From assembly GCA_013288135.1 (NCBI GenBank), contig JABDCL010000006.1, positions 36,716-85,511 on the forward strand: a stretch of 48,796 bases of DNA. The letters are read 5' to 3'. Each line of letters opens with the position of its first letter. Position 1 is the stretch's first letter. The notes below the pieces were generated by a model. The model made no database searches. It was given only the letters and a program-made list of their open reading frames with translations, and was not told the DNA's origin. Origin of the DNA: Gammaproteobacteria bacterium. GTDB lineage: Bacteria; Pseudomonadota; Gammaproteobacteria; UBA6186; Azoamicaceae. Positions 1 through 8,487 of this stretch are shown here, piece after piece. The position numbers and the translations under genes were made by a program.

Positions 1-676
1 GTGGAGGCCTTCTTTCTGGATGTCGACTGAATATTTCCTCTTGTAGAACATTAGCTAATATACGACTACCTGTATGGCTACCTTCACTATTTTTCTTCGT
101 TACATCTGCATACATTTGTTCTAATTCTACATCTGTCTTCTTTCGCACTACTAATGTAAGATCCTTCTCTCGCTTGAACCTTTCCTCTGATACAGCAGCC
201 ATTATTAAAAAGTGCTTCCCCTCGCGCTGCCGTTTCATATCATCCTCAACCATTTGATCTAGTTCAAATTCTGTCGCTGTTGGTAACTTTAATAAAAGTG
301 CCTGCACCTTCAATTGTTCAGCAGACAGTGGAGGCGGTGGAGGCAGTGGAGGCCTTCTTTCTGGATGTCGACTGAATATTTCCTCTTGTAGAACATTAGC
401 TAATATACGACTACCTGTATGGCTACCTTCACTATTTTTCTTCGTTACATCTGCATACATTTGTTCTAATTCTACATCTGTCTTCTTTCGCACTACTAAT
501 GTAAGATCCTTCTCTCGCTTGAACCTTTCCTCTGATACAGCAGCCATTATTAAAAAGTGCTTCCCCTCGCGCTGCCGTTTCATATCATCCTCAACCATTT
601 GATCTAGTTCAAATTCTGTCGCTGTTGGTAACTTTAATAAAAGTGCCTGCACCTTCAATTGTTCAGCAGACAGTGG
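1..676. repeat. Two direct repeats, 345-bp period, 331 bp identical
   Basis: Positions 1-331 and 346-676 are identical base for base by line-by-line comparison. They diverge only at the linker: 332 is a, 677 is t. The period is 345 bp, exactly 115 codons, so the reading frame is kept. Identity at synonymous positions means a very recent duplication or ongoing homogenisation. The unit begins at the window edge, so more copies may lie outside. Confidence 0.95.
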
Positions 677-709
677 TGGTGTTGGTGGTGGTGTCGGGGT
701 AAATGACAT
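1..709 (-). CDS. Partial protein of perfect 115-residue tandem repeats with polyproline linkers
   Basis: An open frame runs from an ATG at 709 off the left edge (236 codons visible, no stop). The ATG has an AGGAG Shine-Dalgarno at 718-722, 8 nt away, and a TATAAT box at 727-732. The protein opens with a Thr/Pro-rich leader (MSFTPTPPPTPP). It continues with a charged, probably helical unit that starts LSAEQLKVQALLLKLP, passes through DQMVEDDMKRQREGKH and RKKTDVELEQMYADV, and ends QEEIFSRHPERR. A linker PPLPPPPP joins it to a second identical unit. There is no signal peptide or membrane segment in the visible part. I do not recognise the repeat family. Polyproline stretches can bind SH3, WW or profilin-type partners, so a host-interaction protein is possible, but that is inference. 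Total length and repeat number are unknown because the gene is cut by the edge. Confidence 0.8.
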   Translation of the reverse strand, partial: MSFTPTPPPTPPLSAEQLKVQALLLKLPTATEFELDQMVEDDMKRQREGKHFLIMAAVSEERFKREKDLTLVVRKKTDVELEQMYADVTKKNSEGSHTGSRILANVLQEEIFSRHPERRPPLPPPPPLSAEQLKVQALLLKLPTATEFELDQMVEDDMKRQREGKHFLIMAAVSEERFKREKDLTLVVRKKTDVELEQMYADVTKKNSEGSHTGSRILANVLQEEIFSRHPERRPP

Positions 710-755
710 AAACTTATCTCCTCTAGATTATATTTGTATTTACACAGTACTCTAA
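710..755 (-). promoter_or_regulatory. Promoter and ribosome binding site of the tandem-repeat gene
   Basis: Read on the minus strand, a TATAAT -10 box lies at 732-727. The best-placed -35 (755-750, TTAGAG, 17-bp spacer) is weak. AGGAG at 722-718 precedes the ATG at 709. A 12-bp inverted repeat AAAGT-GT-ACTTT at 767-778 lies just upstream of the -35 and could be a regulator site. Only the -10 and SD are strong matches. Confidence 0.5.
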
Positions 756-820
756 TTTTTACAACTAAAGTGTACTTTAAATATAGACCATTTTTAACAA
801 TTTTAACATAAATTCATCCC

Positions 821-853
821 TTAAATTCCTTAAATTCCTTAAATTCCTTAAAT
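821..853. repeat. Short tandem repeat TTAAATTCC, 3.7 copies
   Basis: The 9-bp unit TTAAATTCC is repeated at 821-829, 830-838 and 839-847, with a partial TTAAAT at 848-853. It sits in the AT-rich gap between the tandem-repeat gene (start 709) and the 3' end of the DUF2608 gene (890). No coding function is apparent. Confidence 0.9.
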
Positions 854-889
854 ATCAACGTGTTATAAATTTCGGCAAATTGCATTCTT

Positions 890-1717
890 TTAATGACTTA
901 CACGCTTCGTGAGTGTAACCAATGTCGTGAATTTTTCTTTAAAAATATCAGCATTTGCTGGCTTATCTGGTAATATATCCATTCCTTTATAATGAATACC
1001 GACAAAATTGGTGTCAGGAAGAATAGTCTTAATAGCCTCTGATAAAGAAGTAAGATTGTCCATTTTGTCATCCACAAAAATTATCATTTTGGGTGTAAAT
1101 TGCAGTTCTTTTAATACATCTTGCAACAGATCGCCTTTCTGTGATTGATGACCACAATAAATAATACCTTTTTCCATGCCGGGGTGTTCCCCACCAAAAT
1201 CGTTCAAATTTTTAAACAAAATTGAACCTGGGAATGTCTTGGAAAAATCAATGCCAAATCTTTTTAATTCCTGAAATCTCCATTGAGGAAAGCTTGATAA
1301 AATAGAATCAATCGGTCCTGTTTTTGCTGATGTCATTGCAAGAGTTTTAGACTTTTTTTTCTGAATGTTTTTAATGACAGCAGGCCAATCTTTGTCGAGC
1401 AATTGAGAAGGACTTTGAATAACCAAAAGATGATTAAAAATACGATGTTGATTGGGACTAAGTGGGGAGATCAAATCTTTATAAATGGTTTTATGTTGTT
1501 GAATTGCATGACGTCTTAAGTAAGGATCAGACGGTGTTGTTAATGTAGAATCAACATCAAACAAAATTAAACTGGTCTCATTAGCACGTTCAAAATAAGG
1601 CTTGGCTTGATGAGCCGTCGTTACAGCTACAAAATCATGTTGAGACGCATCAATAGAATAAGATATCGTCATAATAAACAACCCTAAAATACCGTTCCTG
1701 ATCGAACACTGATTCAT
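890..1717 (-). CDS. Secreted DUF2608 (HAD-like) family protein
   Basis: This 275-residue protein starts with a short basic region and a hydrophobic stretch (GILGLFIMTISYSI, about residues 9-22), consistent with a signal peptide and export. The sequence LILFDVDSTL near residue 50 is the HAD-type DxD nucleophile motif. AMTSAKTG near 130 fits motif II, and IFVDDKMDNL near 215 fits the acidic motif IV. The overall pattern matches DUF2608, a haloacid dehalogenase-like family common in Legionella, Coxiella and other intracellular bacteria; its substrate is not established. A phosphatase activity is inferred from the fold. The upstream region (1718-1795) lacks a strong SD or clear promoter, and the neighbouring ABC exporter gene ends 78 bp upstream, so co-transcription is possible. 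Confidence 0.75.
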   Translation of the reverse strand: MNQCSIRNGILGLFIMTISYSIDASQHDFVAVTTAHQAKPYFERANETSLILFDVDSTLTTPSDPYLRRHAIQQHKTIYKDLISPLSPNQHRIFNHLLVIQSPSQLLDKDWPAVIKNIQKKKSKTLAMTSAKTGPIDSILSSFPQWRFQELKRFGIDFSKTFPGSILFKNLNDFGGEHPGMEKGIIYCGHQSQKGDLLQDVLKELQFTPKMIIFVDDKMDNLTSLSEAIKTILPDTNFVGIHYKGMDILPDKPANADIFKEKFTTLVTLTKRVSH

Positions 1718-1795
1718 AGGCTTTAATCCACAACTTAAAATATTATAACAAAAATTCTATCACTTTTGAGATTATTACGCCATAATTTAGTTAAC

Positions 1796-3589
1796 TCAAA
1801 TTTTCTGTAATTCCCATAATTTTTTATAAACAGTGTCATGCCCTATTAAGATATTGTGGCTCCCTTCTTCTATAATTTTCCCTTGTTCGAGAACAATAAT
1901 GCGATCCATGTGTTTCAGTGTGGACAAACGATGCGCAATTGCCAACACAGTAATATTGGAATTATCTAAGAGTGCATTTAAACTATGCTGAATTAATTGC
2001 TCAGTTTCCGTATCTAAACTAGAAGTCGCTTCATCTAAAATTAAAATGGGCGCGTTTTTTAAAATGGCACGCGCAATAGCAATTCGTTGACGTTGACCAC
2101 CGCTTAATTTTACACCACGCTCACCCACCAAGGTAGAATATTGCTCAGGCAAACTCATTATAAAATCATGAATATTGGCCATTTGGGCTGCAACCATAAC
2201 CTCTTTATCTGAAGCCTTCATATTGCCATAACGGATATTTTCAAGAATACTACGATGGAATAACAAAATATCCTGCGGGATAAGTGCAATATGTTCTCGA
2301 ATGGCATCTGCTGAATATTTTGAAATATTCTGTTCATCAATTAAAATATGTCCCTTATCGACATCAAAATACTTCAATAACAATGATACCAACGTGGATT
2401 TTCCAGCACCAGAGGTACCTACCAACCCCACTTTTTCTCCGGGTTTAATATTAAATGATAACTCTCTGAAAATGGGCTTGCCTGATTCATATGAAAACGA
2501 AACATTTTGAAATACAATGCTTGGCCGAATAATCTTTATTTCCTGGCAAAGCTTTGATTCTACTGTATCCTGTGGCAGCTTTAAAAGTTCGAAAGCGCTT
2601 TTAAAATCTCCCATATTTTTCATAAATTCCTGCATTTTTTGTATCATTTGCCAGAGATCCCAAGACATTTTTATGGTAACACCCATCACAAATACTAAAT
2701 CTCCACTGGACGCTTGGTTGGTTTTTCGCAAATGAACCATAAATAAAAATAGAGAAATTAACATAATCCAATACAAAACTCCCGCTATAGAATTAGATAT
2801 AAAACTAAACTTATAGATTTTAATATTTGAAGGTATAAATTCTTCTTTGATAGTATCATTTAAACGATCAAGTTCAGGTTTTCGGGCAGCAAATGAAAAT
2901 ATCGTGAACATGTTGGAAATATTATCGGCAACCAATCCAAAAATTTTATGCCGATGATTCGCATTATTAAACGACAACTTGTCTGTAACCTTGGAAAAGC
3001 GATACATAATAACAAAAAAACAGAGATTCCAAAGTGCAATAAATAGGCATACTTTCACATTAACAATCGCCAACACAGCAGTTAAAACAACCGTATTGGC
3101 TACCTTCGGTGTAAAATCATGATGCATTGCCGCCCAAAAGTTATCATATCCATCTAGAATACCCTTAATTTTGCTGGTGATGGATCCAGAATGCGTATTC
3201 TGAAAAAATTGGTAAGGATTGTGTTGTACGTAGTCGTATACTTTCAATATAATAGATTGTCTTACATAGGGTTCAGAACGCCATTGTGCAATATCAGCGC
3301 CTCGCCATAAAACATCCAATATTACCTGAGCAGAAATAAAAATAACCATCGGCCAAAATAACGCCTGATAAGTCACTTCAGCATCTCCCGAAAATGCATC
3401 CACCACCATTTTTATCGAATAATTATTTGCAAAATCGTAAAAAGCGCCAAGAATCGGAGCCATCAGCATAATGGCATAACAGCCTTTATAAGGGCGAATC
3501 ATGGACCAAAGAAATGAATAAACAGAACGATATTGCATAAATGTACCAAAGGAAGGTGCTGATGGTGTGATGGTGTCAAATCTTGACAT
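1796..3589 (-). CDS. ABC-type exporter, fused membrane and ATPase domains
   Basis: This is a 597-residue half-transporter. An ABC exporter membrane domain occupies about residues 25-330, with several hydrophobic segments such as TVVLTAVLAIVNV and YWIMLISLFLFMV. The nucleotide-binding domain follows: Walker A GTSGAGKST near 396, Q-loop, signature LSGGQRQRIAIARA near 500, Walker B ILILDEATSSLD near 520 and the H-loop (IAHRLST). It belongs to the MsbA/multidrug/lipid exporter group and acts as a dimer in the inner membrane; the substrate cannot be read from sequence. The first seven codons (MSRFDTI) lie inside palindrome D1 and no good SD precedes the ATG. The start is therefore uncertain, and a later Met at residue 18 (3538) is an alternative. 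It follows murB by 17 bp. Confidence 0.88.
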   Translation of the reverse strand: MSRFDTITPSAPSFGTFMQYRSVYSFLWSMIRPYKGCYAIMLMAPILGAFYDFANNYSIKMVVDAFSGDAEVTYQALFWPMVIFISAQVILDVLWRGADIAQWRSEPYVRQSIILKVYDYVQHNPYQFFQNTHSGSITSKIKGILDGYDNFWAAMHHDFTPKVANTVVLTAVLAIVNVKVCLFIALWNLCFFVIMYRFSKVTDKLSFNNANHRHKIFGLVADNISNMFTIFSFAARKPELDRLNDTIKEEFIPSNIKIYKFSFISNSIAGVLYWIMLISLFLFMVHLRKTNQASSGDLVFVMGVTIKMSWDLWQMIQKMQEFMKNMGDFKSAFELLKLPQDTVESKLCQEIKIIRPSIVFQNVSFSYESGKPIFRELSFNIKPGEKVGLVGTSGAGKSTLVSLLLKYFDVDKGHILIDEQNISKYSADAIREHIALIPQDILLFHRSILENIRYGNMKASDKEVMVAAQMANIHDFIMSLPEQYSTLVGERGVKLSGGQRQRIAIARAILKNAPILILDEATSSLDTETEQLIQHSLNALLDNSNITVLAIAHRLSTLKHMDRIIVLEQGKIIEEGSHNILIGHDTVYKKLWELQKI

Positions 3590-3637
3590 TGGACATTAAA
3601 CAATACCTAATGTCCAATGTCAAGATTTGGCACCATC
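3569..3637. repeat. Palindromic element D1 (30-bp arms)
   Basis: The left arm at 3569-3598 and right arm at 3608-3637 are inverted copies with one mismatch, separated by a 9-nt loop. The arms contain GGTGTCAAATCTTGACATTG. The same arm sequence recurs at 27150-27242, so this is a dispersed repeat and not a simple local hairpin. The right arm encodes the last ten codons of murB (ending NLDIGH and a TAG). The left arm encodes the first seven codons of the ABC exporter. The hairpin could also attenuate transcription between the two genes. Confidence 0.9.
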
Positions 3638-4545
3638 ACTACTTCTGGATGCAAACGAATTTGATGATCCTCAAAAACGCGCTCTTGAATATGATTGATT
3701 AATTGCATGACATCTCGAGCAGTAGCATCATTCGTATTAATAATGAAATTAGCGTGTTTGGGGGAAATTTGGGCTCCCCCAATGGTAAATCCCTTTAATT
3801 TAGAGGCTTCAATTAACCGTGCTGCAAAATCATTCGGGGGATTGCGAAAAACTGAGCCACAACTGAAAACACCAATCGGTTGAGTTGCACTTCTTTTACG
3901 TAATAATTGTTTGATTTGATGGGTTGATTCTAAGGGATCTCCCGTTTCAAAAAGAAAATGTCCCGCGATAAACCATTCATCTTTTGGACCTTTTACGGTT
4001 CGATATCCTACCTCATATTCTTCTGGTGTTCTTGTTTTTCTTTCCCCTCGACGATTGATCACTTCAACGGCAACTACCCTTGGCCAGGTTTCCCCTCCAA
4101 AAGCACCCGCATTCATTGCTAAAGCACCCCCAATTGTTCCAGGAATACCCGCAAAGAATTCACCCCCTTTTAAACTTTCTTTCGCACAATATTTTGCAAG
4201 CTTTGCAGAAGGAATACCTGCTTCAACACGAATGACTCGTGCATCTTGCTTCTTGATATCGTTCTGGTTGTCGTTCTTGTTATTGACTGCTTGATTCTTA
4301 AGCACAACAGGAAGAGAAGATTTCATCCCTAATGTATGAATTACTGTTCCTTTTACGCCTTCATCCGCAATTAAAACATTACTCCCTAATCCCAGCCAAA
4401 TGAGAGGTTCATCGGGAGGCAGTGTTGCCAAAAATAAGGCAAGATCATCCCAATCCTCTGGACGATAATAACGTTCAGCAGGACCTCCTATATGCCAAGA
4501 AGTGTACGGAGCTAAAGGTTCATTGAAACGAAGAATACCTTTCAC
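3607..4545 (-). CDS. murB: UDP-N-acetylenolpyruvoylglucosamine reductase MurB
   Basis: MurB reduces UDP-GlcNAc-enolpyruvate to UDP-MurNAc with FAD and NADPH, the second committed step of peptidoglycan precursor synthesis in the cytoplasm. The FAD-binding signature is seen in [10 protein letters not shown] (residues 15-24), LGLGSNVLI and [16 protein letters not shown]. The catalytic Ser is in CGSVFRNPP, and the C-terminal [12 protein letters not shown] block is typical of the shorter type II MurB enzymes, fitting the 312-residue length. Residues about 83-100 form an Asn/Lys/Gln-rich low-complexity insert ([14 protein letters not shown]). The GTG start overlaps the murC stop by 4 nt (GTGA), indicating translational coupling. 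The last ten codons fall inside palindrome D1. It is the last dcw gene here; no ddl or ftsQ follows. Confidence 0.95.
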   Translation of the reverse strand: MKGILRFNEPLAPYTSWHIGGPAERYYRPEDWDDLALFLATLPPDEPLIWLGLGSNVLIADEGVKGTVIHTLGMKSSLPVVLKNQAVNNKNDNQNDIKKQDARVIRVEAGIPSAKLAKYCAKESLKGGEFFAGIPGTIGGALAMNAGAFGGETWPRVVAVEVINRRGERKTRTPEEYEVGYRTVKGPKDEWFIAGHFLFETGDPLESTHQIKQLLRKRSATQPIGVFSCGSVFRNPPNDFAARLIEASKLKGFTIGGAQISPKHANFIINTNDATARDVMQLINHIQERVFEDHQIRLHPEVVMVPNLDIGH

Positions 4546-6014
4546 TGAGCCCCCTCTGTAGTTTCAGTTCCCCACTTTGAAAAAGGGGGGCTAGGGGGGA
4601 TTTCCCCTAATTCTTTTGCTGCTAAATCCGCCGCTAAAGCACCAATATCACCTGCTCCTTGCATCAAAAGAATATCACCATCGCGTAACACTCCTCTTAA
4701 CACTTCTGATAAATCCGCTTTATTTGGCAAAAAGATCGGATCAACACGGCCTCGACTCCGAATACTTCCTGATAACGTACGACTATCTGCGCCTGGAATC
4801 GGTTGTTCTCCAGCCGAATAAACATCCAACAATACCAAAACATCCACATTGGAGAGTACCAAGGAAAAATCTTCAAATAAGGCTTTAGTACGAGTATAGC
4901 GATGGGGCTGAAATACCATGACTAATCGGCGATCGGGCCAACCTGCTCGTATGGCTTCTAATACTACCTCGACCTCCCGAGGATGATGTCCATAATCATC
5001 AATCATTAAAACTTGTTTGTTTTCAGGTTTAAATTCTCCTAATATCTGAAAACGTCTTCCAACTCCCTGAAATTTACTTAATCCTCGCCGAATAGCATCA
5101 TCCGAAATACCCTCTTCAGTAGCCACAGCAATGGCTGCTAATGCATTTAAAACATTATGACGCCCCGGCAAATTTAAAGTGATGGCCAAAGAGTGCTTAC
5201 CTTTACGAATCACTTCAAAATGAGATTGATTTAATTTTTGCGTAATGTGTATTGCTCTAAAATCCGCGTCCTCTCCAAAACCATAAGTCACGATAGGACG
5301 TTCAATTTCTGGTAACAATGCTCGCACCTCTGGATCTTCTAAGCACACAACTGCTAACCCATAAAATGGCAAACGATGCAAAAATTGTAAATAGGCTTTT
5401 TTGAGCACGGAGAAATCATTCTGATAAGTTTCTAGATGATCGCGATCAATATTGGTGACCACCGAAATCATCGGGGTTAAATATAAAAAAGAAGCATCAC
5501 TTTCATCTGCTTCTGCCACAAAATATTGTGAAGTTCCTAATTTGGCATTGGTCCCTAAACTATTTAAACGTCCACCAATCACAAAAGTGGGATCTTGTCC
5601 ATCTTCTGCAATTAAGCTTGCAATTAAACTTGTCGTCGTGGTTTTACCATGAGTCCCCGCAACTGCAATCCCTTGTTTAAAACGCATCAGTTCAGCCAAC
5701 ATAGACGCTCGAGGGACAATGGGAATTCGCAACGAGCGCGCTGTGACTAATTCAATATTATCTGGGGACACAGCACTAGAAACGACTACAACCTCACAAT
5801 TTTTTATATTATCTGCACTATGGGTATTAGCTATGGGTATCCCCAAGCGTTTTAAATAAGATATCATTGCATTCGAGGAAGGATCTGATCCCATCACACG
5901 ATAACCGAGATTCAATAATACCTCGGCAATCCCACCCATCCCAGCACCACCAATTCCCACCAAGTGTACACCCCGTATCCGTCGCATATTTAATTCATTG
6001 GTTTTTTGGCTCAT
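4542..6014 (-). CDS. murC: UDP-N-acetylmuramate--L-alanine ligase MurC
   Basis: MurC adds L-Ala to UDP-MurNAc using ATP in the cytoplasm. The N-terminal Rossmann motif [14 protein letters not shown] (about residues 17-30), ATP-loop GTHGKTTTT (about 122-130), [29 protein letters not shown] and DDYGHHP are all present. The protein is 490 residues, but the family fold ends near residue 470 ([10 protein letters not shown]). The last residues, [20 protein letters not shown], are mostly translated from repeat A1 at 4567-4603 and replace the native end. The start ATG at 6014 is 40 bp after the murG stop. The stop overlaps the murB start. Confidence 0.96.
   Translation of the reverse strand: MSQKTNELNMRRIRGVHLVGIGGAGMGGIAEVLLNLGYRVMGSDPSSNAMISYLKRLGIPIANTHSADNIKNCEVVVVSSAVSPDNIELVTARSLRIPIVPRASMLAELMRFKQGIAVAGTHGKTTTTSLIASLIAEDGQDPTFVIGGRLNSLGTNAKLGTSQYFVAEADESDASFLYLTPMISVVTNIDRDHLETYQNDFSVLKKAYLQFLHRLPFYGLAVVCLEDPEVRALLPEIERPIVTYGFGEDADFRAIHITQKLNQSHFEVIRKGKHSLAITLNLPGRHNVLNALAAIAVATEEGISDDAIRRGLSKFQGVGRRFQILGEFKPENKQVLMIDDYGHHPREVEVVLEAIRAGWPDRRLVMVFQPHRYTRTKALFEDFSLVLSNVDVLVLLDVYSAGEQPIPGADSRTLSGSIRSRGRVDPIFLPNKADLSEVLRGVLRDGDILLMQGAGDIGALAADLAAKELGEIPPSPPFSKWGTETTEGAQ
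4567..4603. repeat. Repeat A1, inside the 3' end of murC
   Basis: The core CCCCACTTTGAAAAAGGGG is followed by GGCTAGGGGGGATTT. It is near-identical to copies at 13006-13042, 13083-13120, 13717-13753 and 22857-22896, with truncated copies at 8452-8482 and 22007-22035. Read on the minus strand in frame it encodes [12 protein letters not shown], the C-terminal tail of MurC. Confidence 0.92.
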
Positions 6015-6054
6015 TTTTAATCCTACCCTTTGTTCATTCTAACATTTATCAATC

Positions 6055-7158
6055 TTATGTCGTATGACCTCTTACTGATGTCAACTGTTTACAAACTTCT
6101 ACAACATTGGCCAAAGCATTTACTTTTGCCACCTTTCTTGCAGCCTTTGCCATCGTTAACAATCGTGATCGGTCTTTTGATAGCTCAACCAATATATCGG
6201 CCAATTTTTGTGGAGTTAAATCCTTTTCTCGAACTAAAAACGCTGCCTCTGCTTCTTCTAAAAAACGACCATTAACCATCTGGTGATCATCAATGGCAAA
6301 TGGAAAGGGTACCAAGATACTGCCAATACCAACAGCTGCCAGCTCTGATATTGTCAATGCCCCTGCCCGACATAATACAATATCCGCCCATGTATAAGCA
6401 GATGCTATATCTTCAATAAAAGCCTCAACTCGTGCTTCTATTTCCAAAATTCGGTATCTTTCTTCTACTGCAGAATCCTTCCCTTTGCCTGCTTGATGCC
6501 ATATTTTGGGTCGTTCATTTTGCGAGATAAGCTGTAAGGCTTCAGGGCACAATTCATTTAAACCTCGAGCACCTTGACTACCACCAATGACTAATAATCG
6601 AATAGATTCTCCTTGATGACGATGTTTAAATCGTTCTTCTGGCAAAGGCAGTCTCAAAAGTTCTTCACGAATAGGGTTGCCAGTTAAAGAAGGTTGATAT
6701 TTATCGGAAAACGTATTGGGAAAAGCCTGTAATACCCGATGAGCTAATCTAGCCAATAAGCGATTTGTTGTACCTAGTACTGCATTTTGCTCATGAAGCA
6801 CTAAAGGGCACCGCAAAATCCAAGCAGCTATCCCCCCAGGTCCGGATGCAAACCCCCCCATACCCAAAACAATGCTAGGCTTAACACACAAAATAACCCG
6901 CAGAGCTTGATAAAATGCTAGCAATAATCGAAAAGGTGCTAATAAAAGCGTCAAACGATTTTTTCCACGTAATCCAGTGACAGAAATATAACTGATGGGA
7001 ATTGAAGCTTTAGGAATAATTTCAGCCTCTAATCCCTGGTGTGTTCCTAACCAATGTACTGCCCAACCTTCTTTTTTCAATTGCTGCGCAACGGCCAAAG
7101 CAGGAAAAACATGTCCTCCTGTACCACCCGCCATAATAAGAATGCGCAAATTAACCAT
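6055..7158 (-). CDS. murG: Lipid II synthase MurG (GlcNAc transferase)
   Basis: MurG transfers GlcNAc from UDP-GlcNAc to lipid I at the inner face of the membrane, making lipid II. The glycine-rich MAGGTGGHVFPALAVA (N-terminal), LGMGGFASGPGG, LHEQNAVLGTTNR, VIGGSQGARGLN and the donor site block CRAGALTISELAAVG are characteristic. I chose the ATG at 7158 (367 residues, starting MVNLRIL). The frame stays open to a TTG at 7182, but those extra eight residues (MGRHREYN) are translated from a half copy of repeat B and have no SD. The gene follows ftsW, whose stop is at 7195, by 36 bp. Confidence 0.95.
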   Translation of the reverse strand: MVNLRILIMAGGTGGHVFPALAVAQQLKKEGWAVHWLGTHQGLEAEIIPKASIPISYISVTGLRGKNRLTLLLAPFRLLLAFYQALRVILCVKPSIVLGMGGFASGPGGIAAWILRCPLVLHEQNAVLGTTNRLLARLAHRVLQAFPNTFSDKYQPSLTGNPIREELLRLPLPEERFKHRHQGESIRLLVIGGSQGARGLNELCPEALQLISQNERPKIWHQAGKGKDSAVEERYRILEIEARVEAFIEDIASAYTWADIVLCRAGALTISELAAVGIGSILVPFPFAIDDHQMVNGRFLEEAEAAFLVREKDLTPQKLADILVELSKDRSRLLTMAKAARKVAKVNALANVVEVCKQLTSVRGHTT

Positions 7159-7166
7159 GTTGTATT

Positions 7167-7233
7167 CTCTGTGCCGGCCCAAAAAACCAAAGATTTACCC
7201 AAATGTAGGGGCCGGTCTCTGTGCCGGCCCTAC
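7167..7233. repeat. Repeat B: one full and one half copy at the ftsW/murG junction
   Basis: 7205-7233 is a near-palindrome, GTAGGGGCCGG then TCTCTGTG then CCGGCCCTAC. 7167-7180 repeats its right half (CTCTGTGCCGGCCC). Related copies are at 8370-8394, 8426-8451, 13757-13784 and 21981-22006. The full copy encodes the last residues of FtsW (GPAQRPAPT). The half copy lies just upstream of the murG ATG and extends its open frame. Confidence 0.9.
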
Positions 7234-8340
7234 ACGCAATTCAAAGTCTATTCTAAATAATAAACCTAATGCCATAAGTCCAACGATTATACTGCAACTC
7301 CCATAGCTCATTAAAGGTAAAGTTAAACCTTTCGTTGGCAATACGCCGATATTAACACCAATATTAATCATTGCTTGAATGCCAAACCAAAGTGCAATCC
7401 CATATGCAACAAATCCAGCAAAGAGTTGTCCTTTTAATACTGCTTTACGACCCATTAACAAGATCCTCATGACAAGCACAGAAAAAAATATCAAAACTGT
7501 CAATCCCCCCACTAATCCTAATTCCTCAGCTAAAACAGCATATAAAAAATCAGTATGAGGTTCAGGAAGATAAAGTAATTTCTGAACACTGCCACCCAAT
7601 CCCATCCCCAACCAACCCCCTCGCCCAAAAGCAATCAAGGCTTGAGTCAATTGATATCCTGTATTAAATTGATCTGACCAAGGATCTAAAAAAGAGGTTA
7701 ATCGAGCAATTCGATAAGGCGAAGCAAATGAGACAACAGCTAAAATACCCAGCACCACTAAAAATAAAACAAAAAATCGCTTAAAAGGCACCCCCCCTAA
7801 AAATAACATTCCCATCACTGTAGCAGCAATGACAACCGCAGTACCAAAATCAGGTTCCAATAATAAAAGACCAGAAATTAACCCTAAAAGTAATAATGGT
7901 TTTAAAAAACCTGACATTTTTGTATGGACTTCTTCCTGTCGCCGCACTAAATAACTGGCGATATAAATAATAAATGCAAGTTTCACAAATTCCGAAACCT
8001 GTATAGAAATAGGACCTAAAAATAACCAACGAACACTTCCATTTACCTCACGACTGACTCCCGGTATTAATAAAATGGTCAAAAATACAATGCTACACAA
8101 TAATAATGGGACACCAAACATTTCCCAAACTCGAATAGGAATAAAGGTAAAACCAAAGAAAAAAAATAAACCAATCCCTAACCCAATCATTTGGTGTATG
8201 GTGAAATATAAAGGAGATAATTTATATCCTTCCGCAATGGGAACAGATGCAGAAGCAACCATCACAAGGCCGATACAAATCAAGCTGCTTGCGCTTAATA
8301 ATAACCAGGGATCAGAAAATGTTTTAGGATCTTTAACCAT
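7195..8340 (-). CDS. ftsW: SEDS glycosyltransferase FtsW
   Basis: FtsW is the division-specific SEDS peptidoglycan polymerase that works with FtsI at the septum in the inner membrane. About ten hydrophobic segments are visible. Conserved SEDS blocks include VNGSVRWLFLGPISIQVSEFVKLA, the loop YLPEPHTDFLYAVLAEELG and GVLPTKGLTLPLMSYG. Length is 381 residues against about 400 in the family. The C-terminal tail (GPAQRPAPTFG) is translated from repeat B and ends at a TAA at 7195, so the native C-terminus has been replaced or extended. The ATG at 8340 has only a weak GAGAG SD. It lies between murD and murG, as in other gammaproteobacteria. Confidence 0.95.
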   Translation of the reverse strand: MVKDPKTFSDPWLLLSASSLICIGLVMVASASVPIAEGYKLSPLYFTIHQMIGLGIGLFFFFGFTFIPIRVWEMFGVPLLLCSIVFLTILLIPGVSREVNGSVRWLFLGPISIQVSEFVKLAFIIYIASYLVRRQEEVHTKMSGFLKPLLLLGLISGLLLLEPDFGTAVVIAATVMGMLFLGGVPFKRFFVLFLVVLGILAVVSFASPYRIARLTSFLDPWSDQFNTGYQLTQALIAFGRGGWLGMGLGGSVQKLLYLPEPHTDFLYAVLAEELGLVGGLTVLIFFSVLVMRILLMGRKAVLKGQLFAGFVAYGIALWFGIQAMINIGVNIGVLPTKGLTLPLMSYGSCSIIVGLMALGLLFRIDFELRVGPAQRPAPTFG

Positions 8341-8369
8341 ATAGCTCTCGAAATAATATTTTGTTTTTT

Positions 8370-8482
8370 GGGTGGGCCGAGAGACCGACCCCTACATTTG
8401 TATATGGATTTTCCTTTAGTTTTTTGGGCCGGCCGAGAGACCGGTCCCTACTGTGAAAAAGGGGAGGGCTAGGGAGGGATTT
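8370..8482. repeat. Cluster of repeats B and A between ftsW and murD
   Basis: The 147-bp gap between murD (stop 8488) and ftsW (start 8340) holds a shortened B copy (8370-8394) and a second B copy (8426-8451, GGGCCGGCCGAGAGACCGG). This is joined directly to a left-truncated A copy (8452-8482, TGAAAAAGGGG then AGGGCTAGGGAGGGATTTA). No gene is seen. The same B-plus-truncated-A composite occurs at 21981-22035. Confidence 0.88.
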
Positions 8483-8487
8483 AATCA

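Noticed and set aside
1-709. Tandem repeat as an assembly error
   Set aside because: Not fully excluded, but the two copies have different flanks and linkers and the period is a whole number of codons, so a real repeat is more likely.
2301-2735. Two plus-strand frames opposite the ABC exporter
   Set aside because: Antisense shadows of the ATPase domain with no SD or recognisable domains.
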